From Styela clava (Eukaryota; Chordata; Ascidiacea; Stolidobranchia; Styelidae): a DNA stretch of 64,000 nt. Where the stretch lies: contig NC_135263.1 in the NCBI RefSeq assembly GCF_964204865.1, positions 12,197,426-12,261,425 on the forward strand, written 5' to 3'. Shown here piece by piece: positions 1-11,889 of this stretch; position 1 is the stretch's first letter; the number at the start of each line of letters is the position of its first letter. The notes beneath the pieces are model-generated. The model made no database searches. It saw nothing but the letters and a program-made list of their open reading frames with translations, and had not been told where the DNA came from. The position numbers were made by a program, and so were the translations under genes.

Positions 1-7
1 TTTTTTT

Positions 8-50
8 GTCCTAACCCTAACCTGGTACACATACTACAGGAGTATATTTT
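8..50 (-). repeat. Truncated copy of a dispersed inverted-repeat element (family also at 8784 and 45355)
   Basis: Read on the minus strand, this stretch matches the left end of the copies at 8784-8994 and 45355-45563, including the shared GTGTGTACCAGGTTAGGG core. Only about 43 bp are present; the rest probably lies left of the window or is lost. The telomere-like CCTAACCCTAACC string is part of this repeat and not a telomere. Confidence 0.6.
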
Positions 51-120
51 TTTGGTTCGAATATTGACAATTTGGTAAAAATTGAAAATTTTGTTAAGAT
101 AATTGAATTTTTCCTGATGG

Positions 121-200
121 GGCCGTGGCCCATAGCTTGATGGGGGCCAATGTGGCCCAATTAGATGGGCCGTGGCCCCGGCCCATGGGCCGTAGAGGAG
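121..200. repeat. GC-rich GGCC-type imperfect repeat patch
   Basis: An 80-bp patch rich in GGGCCGTGGCCC-like units stands out in otherwise AT-rich DNA. Units around GGCCCATGGGCC are self-complementary, so the patch could fold. No coding function is supported: the short ORF across it has no family resemblance. It may be the remnant of a GC-rich transposon end. Confidence 0.35.
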
Positions 201-1813
201 TCACCACTCCTGTAGTCGATTTCCTTGTTAGTTACATTAACTCTTACCCATACCCAATAAGAAATAAGTGCAGTTTCTGCAGCTGCTCAGACAGATGTTC
301 AAGCAGGGTTGTAAACATTGCCTCGTTTTTATAGTTTTGCGTGTTATTCGTCAGCTGTCAGTTTACGTTCTGTTTCCAAAAAATAGTTGTATAACTCAAT
401 TTTCATTATGCCTGATATGGTTTATGTGAGCTTTCAGCTTTAGTTTAATTCTGCAATTGCAATAACGATGTGATTAACTACGCTAAAATTACTGAATTAG
501 ATATCAGTGGTCCACCTGTGAGCGGCAGGGGGTCAGATAATTTTTTAATAAAATTGATGGTTTATAAATTTTAAAAGTGAAAAAAATTTCAATAGTAAAG
601 TACGATATAGGGAGAATTTTTTAAGATGTATCACAAGTTTAAGTAGAAACATATTGTAGGTATATTACATACTGACAGACTGAAGCGGCACCCTGTATTG
701 TATATATTGAATGGTAAAATAATGCTGCCCGCTTGATATTTATTTTACTTTCTACAGTTCAATTTGTGTGCCTCACTGAATGAACTGATGGCTCTACATC
801 ATCATCAGTACGTTGCCAAGGGCTTAAAATCTGGCAAATCATGGGGCTTTTGTACTTAGTAAAATTGTTGGCTTTTTCTGGCTTTTTTATGTCTTGATTT
901 GGCTTTTTTTGATCGCTGGGGTCTGGCAACCCTGATGACAGTTCGTATACGGTAGTTTGAAGGGCTCTATTGCATCACTGTGACGTCGTAGTGACGTAAT
1001 TTTTTGATGGCGTAGTCAGGTGGGGGTTAGGATTGACGGGTGAAAAAATTGTTATGCTGTTATGCTACGCCCACTAGAAGTACGTTAGTTACAAAACTAC
1101 ATGAGCCCCCAACATAACAATGCAGCAATGAGCATACCGGTAATTTATAGTGAATCATATAAATTCTTTTACTGTTTTATATTTCTATCCTATATCTGAT
1201 TTTCTAAAATCTGCAGATCTGAATATAGGATTATGGTTCTGACTCCTGGTTGAGTCAACTAATGGAATAATTAACTTACTTGAAAAAAAGCTTCACATGT
1301 CTGTATGTAATGAAGTAATAGTTTGGTTTGAAAATGTCAGTCATATTTAGATGCTTTAAATTACTTTTTGTAAATTTCCCCTTTTATTTGAATAAATTTA
1401 TTTTGCTTTAAAATTGTGAAATTTTTCGCTATACAATTTAAACTATATATTTCAAGTGCAGTTTTAAGTATTCTAGGACATCTGCAGCTGCCGCAAAACC
1501 ATGACGGTATTTCGATACCATGGCCGCTACGGCCAACCCTATGGCGACTGACTTTTTAGCTGCCACAAACCAATGACAGGCTGTCGTTACTGCGGCAGCA
1601 AATTGAAAACCAATGGCAGGTAAAATTTTAAAATCCAGACTTAGATTAGGAACAAGAAAAATCGGTTGTTGAGAATCTTAACACGCTACCATATTTTTAC
1701 AGTCATATTTTATGCCCATTTTTTTCATGATAAAAATCCACATTTTTCTTAATAGTCCTATATTGCTTACATCAATTAGCTTCAATTGGGAGGTAGTGTA
1801 GTGGTTACCTGCA
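201..1813. other. Intergenic DNA upstream of the CHIC gene
   Basis: No ORF or RNA gene is supported here. A locally GC-richer stretch at about 1480-1640 contains an imperfect inverted repeat (GCTGCCGCA near 1489, its complement TGCGGCAGC near 1593) and could be a small decayed element or part of the promoter region of the following gene. No TATA box is clear. Confidence 0.3.
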
Positions 1814-4800
1814 ATGGATGTACGAGTGGATTTTGATGATATTGAAATTGCAGAAGATGCTGGTGATTCAGATATTTCAGAGGAATCACTCATTACTGTT
1901 CCTGATCCAATTGTTGTGAAAGGTTCTGGTCACTTGACAGTGTAAGTATTTGAATTACGGTAATTGAAAATTGACAGTAATAATTACTGATTTTTGTGCA
2001 ATGTGTCCAACCTTCACCAAGATTTCGAGATTGTAATTAAATTTGTATGAACTTACAAAAGTATATATTTATATTGACAGATTTGGTCTCAGCAATCGAT
2101 TTGAGAATGAGTTTCCTGGAGCTTTGATAGGAAGAGTGAGTCACCTTTACATAGAGTAGTTTTTTGTGGTTTGTTCAAAACTATGCCATGATTCCCATCA
2201 TTTCTTTACAGTGTTGGTATTAAACCTTTTAAAGATTTGAGTGAAATAATAATTGATTGATATTGAACATTCAACTTTCCAATAGTCAGAATTATATACA
2301 CACACAGCAATGCAAACAAGAAGATATCTTGTGTACTTTGTACTTTCATTGTATATGTACTCTTCATAGTTCCAACTATAAACTCTTAATATAATTGATA
2401 GCATATTAACATGGTGATTCCCGATCCGTATTTCATAGTGTATTCTTTGGACATTGTACATGTACATCCTTGTTGATATAATGATTGACGACTATTGCTC
2501 CGAACACACATCGTAATATTAATCACATTAATACAAAATATTGGATTTAATTTAATTGGATTTAATTTAATAAAGATTTCTAATTTTGTGTATTGGTAAA
2601 CTACAGTATGTTAAATATAGGACAGGAACCGCCATTACCTTTAATTCAAGATGACATTAACAATGTATGAAATAGCTCTCTTGAAGGAATCAGCTTATAA
2701 TCCAGTGGTTCTTAAAGTATGGGTCGCGACCTAAACATGGGTCGCGGAAGGTTTAAAAATGGGTCGCGACAAGGTCGTCAATCTAAGACAGGGGTCACCA
2801 AACTTTTTTGACCGCGGGCCGGACATGACTCAAACTGAGTTGAAACGGGCCGGACAAATATTTTTGTCAATGCAATACAATAAATTCACAAAAGTTGGGA
2901 AATCCATTCAATTTATTCAACAATATATATTCTACATTTCTGAAGACTAGAATATTAAATTCTATATATATCGCAGAATATAGATCGAGAACATCCTAGG
3001 AAAACAAATATACAAGATTTCTATATATAGACGACAATCCTGAGTTTAGCTGTTATCAAAACGTTGCACGACTACGGACGGACGACGGATTTATGTGGAC
3101 GTGTGTATTTCTTTCCTAACTTGATACGTACCAATTTTTATGAAGTTTGTACAATCAGAACATCGTTAATTATTACCCACAATGAACCACTGTCAAACTA
3201 ACATGCACATGCACTAAAATGCACATTCGACGTTCATTTTAGCACAAAGACGTAAACAGTTTCGTCGAATGCACGCGCCACGAGTGCATCTTTCGCAGAA
3301 AACGTTGCCTCCCTGTAGAAAATTTTAGCCTATTTTGTCACAGCTATTTCTTAGACTAATTTTTCATTACTACTATTAAAACTACAACTCCTAAAGAGGA
3401 AAATGATGATTGACTTATTTGATTCATACTTAGATTTCCCAAACACAACCAGAAACTAACGAATAGCATTGAAAATGCGAAAAGGACCATTATTACGTCT
3501 TTTTTGCATCTTGCTGATTGGCCAATGTTACGAAATAAACTAGGAAGACGATGCTCGAGAAAATATTTCTTGGGAAAATATTTGGCCATTTTTGCGTGTT
3601 ATTGCGGGCCGGATAAAACGACGACGCGGGCCGGATCCGGCCCGCGGGCCGTAGTTTGGTGACCCCTGATCTAAGAGAAGAAGGAGGAATTTTCAGCTTT
3701 CCCAATGTTTCAATTTAGCTTCTAAACTCTGGTATTTAAAAATAATGAAATAAAAAATTTCATTCACGGGAAGAACTGTCTTGAGCTCATTGTTACATCA
3801 CAATTCTGATATGCCAGTCACGTGTATTATTTTTATGGTATCGGTAACCATGCACGTCGCTTGTCGTTGTGTTGACCGCAAGGAATGTCGTCTTATTGGA
3901 TTAAAATAACCAAAAATGGGTGTCTTTTTGGTTTATGTAAATTGTAATAGACGACGCAATGAAAAAGCTCGCTTCTCGACATTGGATTATTCAATATCTA
4001 GAGAAAATGTGACTTCATTTCGAGGCACCATTTACTGCGAACGAAGCAGTGTGTGCACATTTGGTGAGTAAAAAGTTGTATATTGCAAGAGATACCGAAG
4101 GCCAGCTAGGATGTCGTGTTTGCGACAGACAGCGGACGTCTTTTCTGCTACTATTCGCGACAAGGCACTTGTGCGAGCGAGGATATTTGGCACTGACGGT
4201 TATCAAAACTAAGCTCGCAATTGCCTCGATACCCGTGACAACTTGCGTATTGCGTTAAGTAAAATAGAGCTGTGTATTGAAGATATAATGAAAAGGAAAT
4301 TTCAGTTTCATCAATCTCACTGAGTCAATGGACTGTTTCTAATAAATAGTTGTCTGTATTTGAGTCAAACTGTACTAACATTAAAAACACATTTTGCGTT
4401 ATTTAGGATTGGGTCGCGAGTATTCATAAAACTCAGATTTGGGTCGCGCTCGAAAAAGTTTAAGAACCACTGTTATAATCAATGTGTAGTCATAGTGCCT
4501 CTGAGTCTCGATAACCCAAAGAAAATTTAAAAACATAATAAACTATCAATCTTTATTAACTTCTAAAATTTGAAAGCAATTTGTTTAATAACCAAGTGAA
4601 GCAATGTTTTTTTAAAATAACCTTACTTCTATTTGTTTACTTTGTATTTAGAGATTCAAAAACATTAGCAGCGAACTCTTTCAACATTTTTTTGACAGAT
4701 TGCTCCAGAAGAATTCCGGGCCACAGTCAACAGAATAAACTCAATATTAAAGAAAATGGTTCCTCTAAATTTCAAATGGTTGATTATAGGATGTCTATGC

Positions 4801-7800
4801 TGCTGTTGTACCCTAGGATGTTCTGTTTGTCCTGTCGTCTTCTTGAATAAACGATCAAAACTTGTCATCAGAAAAGCATTAGATCATGAAAATAGGCAAT
4901 TATATCATAAGGTGGGTTGGCTTGAAATATTACTCATAGACCCATCTGTACTTCAGCTATATAAGTTATTGATGAAATATATGTTCATATCATTTTTAAC
5001 TTGATTTTGTAATTATGAGACTTTTTTACTTTATATCTGTTATTTTTGGAAGGGCCATGAATTTGCATGTTCCACATTGCTTACTTGATAAATTACACCT
5101 TTGATTAGGGGATCATTTTTTATATGGCTCCAACTAAGCTGTATTAAATGTGCTTTCCAAGCATGGATCAATGATCAGCAATGTACAGAGCTCAATTGCA
5201 ATAGGTCGGGTGGAAGCCTAAAGCGAGTACTTGGACCATTGGATTAAATATTATTAAATTCAGGCAGTTGTCCAAGATCGAAAAGCCTTTCGTTTTACCT
5301 TGTAAATTATAAAAAATAGAATATTAATCAAACCATGCATTACTATGATATGCCATATTCCAATATATTATTTTTAAATATATCCATCACAATGGTTTCT
5401 ATATGTCAACAGCTATATTCCCTATACACTTTTCATCCCATATGACATGCGATCTAATACCCTCTAGTAATCAAATGTCCCATTCCTGAAATTATACATT
5501 CGAATTACGAGTTACACTTCAGATAGAGACAATTAGCCAAAAATCAGTACTTTCTAATTCATTAATAAAAGTTGTGTAAAGAGATATGGAATCCCAATAT
5601 TATTATTCATTTATCAACACCTTCCCAATATTGTAATTAAATATACAAATACTCATGACTTTTCAGTATTGATTATGTAATAATATTGAACTTATTGATC
5701 ATTATGTTCTGTGCTTATAATCCTGTAAAGTAGATTGATCGAATTTAGATTTTCTGTGATGATTTTGTCCCATTAATAATTACTATGATTGGGATAGATT
5801 ATGCTGGTTCTTTTATGCATCTTAAGTTTGGTGAAAGAATTTAGTTAAAACAAGATTCAAAGTAATGATATTTCATTAATTAATAAAAAATTAAGGGTTG
5901 AAGTAATGAATTTTTAGTAAATTAGTTATTTCCAAACTGAAATATGGATTAATGTGAAAATTATTACGAAACATAATTCTAGAATTTCGAATTTTACAAT
6001 TATGGTTGGCAATGGTAAGGATTGGTGACACTAGTATTATATCATATGGGTCGTGTGATACCTAGATAGCCTAACTTTAACCCTTTCCGTGCGGTGGGCA
6101 CGTATACGTACCCACGACAAAACTCGCTAGATTGCGGCGGGTACGTTGATGTACTCCACTGTTTTATTTAGCAATCGGTCGCAAACTGTTGGTCTAGTTT
6201 TTCCGGGTTTTAGTTTATTAATAAGAAGTCTTCTTCGAGATTAACATAAGCGACGGTAAATCTCGCTTTCGTTTACCATGGGAATTTTATTTGTGGCGGA
6301 ACGAGGGAGTGTTTTTGAAATTTATGCAAATTTCTGTGTTTTTTGGGTGGGAATAGAAGACATACAGGTATTATCCCTTCCATCTACCAAAGTATTTTGA
6401 GTTAGATAACGAAATTGCTACAGCAATATTATGCTATTGTTTGCCAACCAAGAAGCGGTAACAGTAAAGGATTTAGCGAATATTTCTATTTTTTATCACG
6501 GTTTGAAGTATCAACACCCAAGAAAAAAATATGCCTTTTTTCTATCCGGTTTGTAACTCAGACCACCCCTTTAAAAAAAAAAATTTTTTAATTGCCAATT
6601 GCAAGCTCTTTAAATAAGCTTTCCAACGAGCCGTCAGTGGGCAGTAGAGGATCATTACTTTTTCGTTAGTCGATCGATTAGTTGTGGGGGTACAAATCCA
6701 TAAAGTCGGCGTAGCAAATACAATTATTTAATAAAAAATAAAAATCGCATGGAAAGGGTTAATATAACACATTATTCACAAGAATCACAACAGAAGCACC
6801 ATTTTCATCTAAATGCATACCAGTACTATTGTCTATTGTATAAAAACATTCCATTTGCAATTGGTAACATTAAATGAAATTCATAATATTATACACCAAT
6901 AACTATTCTTGATTATGGTAGACAGTAGGCTATAAGGGTATATGGATTTCTGCTTATTGAATTATCTAAATTTAATTTCTGTTATTAGAGTTGTTAATCC
7001 AAATGAAAATGATATGCAAATGAATTCTAATTTTACACAAACATGATATGACAATATTTATGTAACGTGCAGAATATTTGTAGAAATAGAAATTTGTGAT
7101 TGATTAGTTAGTTTTTCAGGTAGAATTTGCTTATTGCTTGCATGTGTTTTTCCAAGTATAGTCTCTGTTATTTACCACAAATCCTTTGTAAGCTAGGCCT
7201 ATCATTATGATTTGATAAAATCAGTATAAGATGAAACAGGAATGGCTAAAATCAAATAATCTACTGTTTCGAATCGATTCTATAGCATTTTTTTTGAAAA
7301 GAGAGTATCGAAAATATTCTTCGTCAATGTTTATTCAATGAGTGTAAATTTGAATAGCATGAAACTTGACGATCAACACTGATTTGATTGAATTTTTTTC
7401 AGATTTCAAAAATTGAATAAACGCTGTCTTGCTCACACTGTGAGACTTTAACTGCTCAAAATGCTAAATTTTCGAATAAAACTATTCTTAGATGTTCCTG
7501 AACTTAAGAATTTGTTTGTTTAGGACATCCATACATGAATTTATGCACCTTATTGCTTATAGTATTCAATGATTTTTTTTTTTTTTTCAATCTAATTAGT
7601 TAGATAGACCAAATGTGAAAATTTCCCTGTTTGATATTTTGTTTTGTTGCTGTGTTTCCTCATTTTTCACTTTATTTTTTATACTTTAGCTTGGTCTTCA
7701 TTGGAAATTATCAAAGGAAAGACATAGTAACACTGCAATGTTAGAATATGTAAGTAATTAATATTATAAATGTGTGAAAACTTTTTTACCCCTTTTCTAG

Positions 7801-8617
7801 AAGTTTTGTACAAAAATTAACCAGTGGTGAAAAAAATGGTTTCTTTATTTTAGTTTTATGGCCAGTATGACTGATATAAGACAATACAACGAGGCCTAAT
7901 AGCACAATAAGCTAGATGTTACAATTGTGCTTTTCGTCTCACCACTGGTTTATGTACAAGAGGAGTAAGCACTGGTTGAAATATTGTAGAGGAGAAAATA
8001 TGCTAGACTCGAGTGTTGCTGTACTCCTCTTCATCACTGCAGGGTTGTTTATGCTCCCACTGATTAGTTATGGCTTTCTCCCCCGCCCAAGTCCATGCAC
8101 TATAAACTGGTAGATTAAGTATTCCCTCCTCGACTTGCGACCTGTCTAATCCTTTCATCTTTCCCCTCACTAGAGAATAGAGATAATGACAGAAATCATA
8201 TCTTATCTTTATTGCTAATATAACTTTTTAATCACAAGTTTAATGAATGTTTGGAAATGCCAAGAGTTTTTAATTTATGGTGTTGTCCCCAGAGAATTGT
8301 ATTTGCATATCTCATAAATATATAAGCAATGTCAGTTATCAGCCATTGATGCACAGAGATTCATTCCACTATGCTTTTAGTAATACTGAATTTTTTTCAG
8401 TTTGGAATTAGACATCTCAATTTATATAACACTCTAGTTGAGTTGATGGAAATTAGTTTTATTTAATTTAAATGTCAACATATCGAGATCAAGGCACTCA
8501 CCACTAGAATGAACATAAATGTCTAAATGGAAATTCAATTAATCTTTTTTATTCACTTTGTTACAGGTTCTATTGATAGAATTTATACCTAAGATTCCAG
8601 TTTATCGTCCAGACTAA
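1814..8617 (+). CDS. CHIC2: CHIC1/CHIC2-type cysteine-rich hydrophobic domain protein, 168 aa, five exons
   Basis: Exons 1814-1941, 2081-2135, 4699-4911, 7690-7749 and 8567-8617 (stop TAA) join in frame through GT-AG introns. The N-terminus (residues 1-42) is acidic. The VFGLSNRFE segment near residue 43 and the block at 88-106, with the cysteine string C93, C95-C98, C102 and C105, are diagnostic of the CHIC family; known vertebrate members are about the same length. In those relatives the cysteine string is palmitoylated and anchors the protein to the cytoplasmic face of plasma and vesicle membranes, where it is linked to vesicle traffic. The C-terminus ends in the family-typical IEFxPKxPxxRPD. 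Whether it corresponds to CHIC1 or CHIC2 cannot be decided here, and a pre-duplication ancestor is likely. Introns 2 and 3 carry transposons, but splice sites and frame are intact. The ATG at 1814 is the only sensible start in exon 1. Confidence 0.93.
2789..3668. mobile_element. Non-autonomous hAT element (inner, nested insertion)
   Basis: Termini CAGGGGTCACCAAAC and GTTTGGTGACCCCTG are perfect inverted repeats, flanked by a perfect 8-bp duplication ATCTAAGA (2781-2788 and 3669-3676). Subterminal GCCGG-rich blocks (CGCGGGCCGGAC near the left, GGGCCGGAT near the right) are also inverted. No transposase ORF remains, so it was mobilised in trans or is internally deleted. Part of its interior (3315-3563) is similar to a region at 24805-25120. 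The preserved duplication shows that it jumped into the outer hAT after that element was in place. Confidence 0.93.
4049..4323 (+). pseudogene. Eroded hAT transposase C-terminus (hATC dimerisation region)
   Basis: Reading 4049 onward gives a degraded segment ending in CERGYLALTVIKTK, which resembles the conserved C-terminal motif of ZBED5/ZBED9-like hAT transposases (an LCE-x-GFSALT-x-IKTK-type motif). A frameshift after this motif moves the frame, and the continuation through RDNLRIALSKIE to a TGA at 4321-4323 again fits the family. The catalytic DDE region and zinc finger are absent. Its position inside the outer hAT element, close to its right end and in the expected orientation, supports the reading. 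It is a dead fragment, unlikely to make a protein. Confidence 0.75.
6077..6762 (+). mobile_element. piggyBac-type MITE, copy 1
   Basis: The element (6081-6758, 678 bp) begins CCCTTTCCGTGCGG, ends CGCATGGAAAGGG and is bounded by TTAA on both sides, the signature target of piggyBac transposases. It has no coding capacity. Two further copies at 48974-49629 and 52429-53107 share the whole interior in the same orientation. It sits in intron 3 of the CHIC gene. Confidence 0.88.
7916..8125 (+). repeat. Possible diverged copy of the tRNA-SINE family
   Basis: The right part, around the CAAGTCCATGCA motif at about 8089, resembles the tail of the SINE-like repeats at 47455, 49655 and 51890, but the head is hard to align. 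It lies in the last intron of the CHIC gene. The short ORF across it is judged non-coding. Confidence 0.3.
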
Positions 8618-8783
8618 GTCCATTTGCAATCTGTACTTTTGTAAGAAGCTTACCTAATGACATTGAAAATGACAGAGGAATGAAATTCCATAAAAATCAT
8701 AGTGGATAAAGTAAGGATGATGGATAAGATACAATACGTAAAGATACAATAAGAAGGAACTATCTTACACACACAATGTTGGG

Positions 8784-8994
8784 TACTCTCGTAGTGTGTG
8801 TACCAGGTTAGGGTTAGGCCATAATTTTATTCCGATTTACCTTGTTTTAGTTCTATTACGAGTTTCGGGTACTGTCTGTGTTAGCCAATGATTATACCCC
8901 CTGCCCATAGGTTTCAGTCCCTTTACACAACTTGATCTAAAATAGGCGAGCAAAATTAGTTACCTCCATAATGGTACACACATTCCTTGAGCGC
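8784..8994 (+). mobile_element. Small inverted-repeat element (MITE-like), copy B, about 210 bp
   Basis: This copy and 45355-45563 align over their whole length (GTGTGTACCAGGTTAGGG at the left, CCATAATTTTATTCCGAT shortly after). The left end GTAGTGTGTGTACCA is an imperfect inverted repeat of the right end TGGTACACACATTCC, suggesting a short non-autonomous DNA transposon. I could not define a target site duplication. It lies just downstream of the CHIC gene. Confidence 0.6.
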
Positions 8995-11889
8995 CCAATG
9001 TTATACTTTGTTTATGTTTACTACGTCCTCATTTTCGTCTTATTTTTGTTTTATTATATTGTAGCGTCTGTGAAAGCTTGGTGTGGTTATCTGAACTAAA
9101 ATTCTTGAGTTATCTTTATGTCATTGAACTCTGTTGCTATTAGTTACATTCATTCTTTTCATTTGGCACAGTGAAATTCTTGGTTGTTCATTATGATGAA
9201 GATTGATTGCATATCTGCATATATTGATATTTTATGTTTCAAATTTTTCTCATTTTGATTAATACTTATTAATAGTACTCTAATTCTAATATATCCTGCA
9301 AGAAGCAAATTTAGTAGGAGGAGTTTCTATATCTAAATGTTCAAAATTTATTTCGAGTAATCGGGGTAGAACATTGAGAAGCAAAATTGTGGCCAATGTC
9401 AATTTTTTTCTTGTATTCATTTCAGTAACGGCAGATAAAATTAATAAAACTAAAAAACAGTCATTTCGAAATTCGATCGCTTATATGACAATCATGTAAC
9501 TGATTCTAAAAAGAAGAAAAAGTTGTTCCTCTTGCATAGTTAGATAGATCATCTCGCTACAGTTTTCTGAATTATTAAACTGTTTTCCTCATTTGTTTAT
9601 TTTCATAATTAAATTTTAACCTCTTTCTTTAATTTGAACTTATTAATATTGCCGTGGCACCTCCTTTCTCATTATTTTTTTCATCTTCATTATGTTTTTG
9701 ATGGGAATTTCAACTATAAGTTTCACAGGTTTCAATTGAGTTTATCGTGACTTTGTCAAAGTGAAAATACCTTTAATATCCAGCATTATTTTACTATAAT
9801 ATCTCCTGGATTAAGTCCACCTAAATGCTTGGTAAGAGAATTTTCCTTTTTTTTCTGTCCTGTAGGTTGGTAGAGATAGATTTCTTTCAATTCTATTTTC
9901 TGGAATATGCTTGAATTTTATTTTTATCCTTTACTGAACCTGCGGAAAATTCACCAACATTTGCTAGTAATTGAAATGGGATTTAATACCAAACTTTGTC
10001 TCCAATAGATTTATGCTCTGTCTGCATATCTGTGTTCACTAGATTCAAGTACTAAAATTCATTAAAAGATGTCAGCCATTTTTGTTGCAAATTTTTTTTA
10101 CATGAATATGGTTTGTATCTCAGTTGGCATCTTTGTTGGGTGTACTCTTCACCATGAGTACCCACTATTGTACCAAATTTTAATAATTTGTGTTGATCGT
10201 AAATTCGTAATTAATTTTTTACTATGAGGTTTGGCATAAATTATGATTTCTTAGCAAAAATAGAAAGGAAATTTTAATAATTTGAATTCCTAAGAAGACA
10301 TTTTGCTTCTAACGGCACAAAATTTAATCCAAGCGGAAATGTTGCGTAGATCTCGTATAACAGCTAACATTGTTTAATGAATATTGCTTAAAAGATATAA
10401 CCTTAGGACACTGTGCTTACTCATCTCCATCCCATCATCACTGTTTTTATGGTACACAAGTATCATGTTTATTTGAACGAAGTAAAAATCCTTAATATTT
10501 TGTATTAAGAACTAACTCCATATCCTGAAATAACATTATTTTGTAATTTTAGAAATAACTCAGAAAATTTGGCTTACTGGTAGTGGTAATTTCTAAAACA
10601 AACTGTTACCGCTGAACTAATAAGTACTTTTTCATTTGCCTACCTGACTAAATCAATTCAAGATTTCATTAAGTTACATACAAAATTAAAAAGGTTAAGG
10701 TTGTTAGATTAGTATTTTATTATTCACATATAATTGTTTTAATGCTGTGAAGCGTGAAGACACTCAATGGAGTTTTCGTGTCTTTGTGTTCTCAAAAATA
10801 AATCATAACAGTAACATCAATAACGAGCGTAATAAACTTTTGATATGCCCACTTTACAAAGATTGTTACAATGATTTGTCCCTTCATAAACCTTTGACCA
10901 ATTTTATGTATTTCAATTGCTGAGAAGAAATCATACTCACAAAATCACCCCCCCCCCCCTCCCAAAAAAAGACAATGGATGGTCAGAGTCTAATTTTGTC
11001 TGGATGATAAATTTAATAGGGTAAATTTTTATATGTGCGGAACCTTCCATGACATATTTTTTGGTTGGTTTTCTGTGAGTGGATTTCCTATAGCACTATG
11101 ATAAAAACTCTGCTTTCATCTTCCGGATTGCTTATTACAAAACTGAAGGCGTGCGAATTACTATTTTGATCATTTTCTTTTCTGGTCCTGTTTACTTCAT
11201 TTGTTTATATTGGTCTCTCTCGTCTGCATTTATATTCTTCTGTTTGACACAATTTTGATACCTTTGCCAATACTCATAATTGAAATTCGAGAAATAACCT
11301 CTGTTAAAGTATCGTTAACTCAAGTAAAATTCCTCCTGCTGTACCTCTGATTGTAGAGTGATTTTGTACAATATTAGTTTTTTGTTCGGCTTACCACCTA
11401 TTAGCCTCGTTAAACTCCTTCAAATTATTCCTTACAGTCACTGTTTAGGTTAATTAAAAAATAGGCATTCGGTGTAGATGTGGTTCATAACAGGGTGGCA
11501 CCCAAATTGATGTTGATAAATATGGGAACCTATTGGTCTCTTCAAAACCCTGGTCTCCATCTATATGTCGAATGTACGTTATTTTCGTTCTTCTCTTGGA
11601 ATGAAATCTTTGTTCGCGCCTGTATTTTGATGTTTTATTTTTTTTTTTAAATAAATTATTGAATTTTGTCATATTTGCTGTGTTATTGTTTGTTTCCTTC
11701 TCATTCGTAACAATTTTTCTCGACAGAAAAGTTGTGTGGTTCCACAGACGCAAATATAGCGGGAGAGGATTGTTGGACTCCTTTCCCCATAATTGATATG
11801 AAATATTCTCCATGATACGTGCACAAGAGCGTAGCCATCCCAAAATTTGGATGTTGGAGGTTTTGACGTAATACGACGCTACGTCGCAA
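8995..11889. other. Intergenic DNA, no gene seen
   Basis: No exon-like ORF, RNA gene or complete transposon is visible. A homopolymer track at 10948-10970 (12 C, then T, CCC and seven A) is the only notable simple sequence. The ORFs at 11454-11889 on the minus strand are not supported by family resemblance. Confidence 0.4.

Larger units (their letters stand above)
2703..4472 (+). mobile_element. hAT-superfamily DNA transposon (outer), interrupted by a second hAT
   Basis: The ends form a terminal inverted repeat, CAGTGGTTCTTAAA at the left and TTTAAGAACCACTG at the right, and are flanked by a perfect 8-bp duplication TTATAATC (2695-2702 and 4473-4480). An 8-bp target site duplication with CAGNG termini is characteristic of hAT elements. 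The element is 1770 bp, of which 880 bp (2789-3668) plus an 8-bp duplication are a later insertion. GGGTCGCG motifs recur in both subterminal regions. The remaining interior (3677-4470) holds the eroded 3' end of a transposase gene. It lies in intron 2 of the CHIC gene. Confidence 0.92.

Noticed and set aside
10..25. CCTAACCCTAACC resembling telomeric repeat
   Set aside because: Only about two units, and the same string sits inside the dispersed element copies at 8784 and 45355.
11454..11843. 129-codon minus-strand ORF next to the dead LINE
   Set aside because: Low-complexity composition and no recognised motif; the adjacent plus-strand RT explains part of the region.
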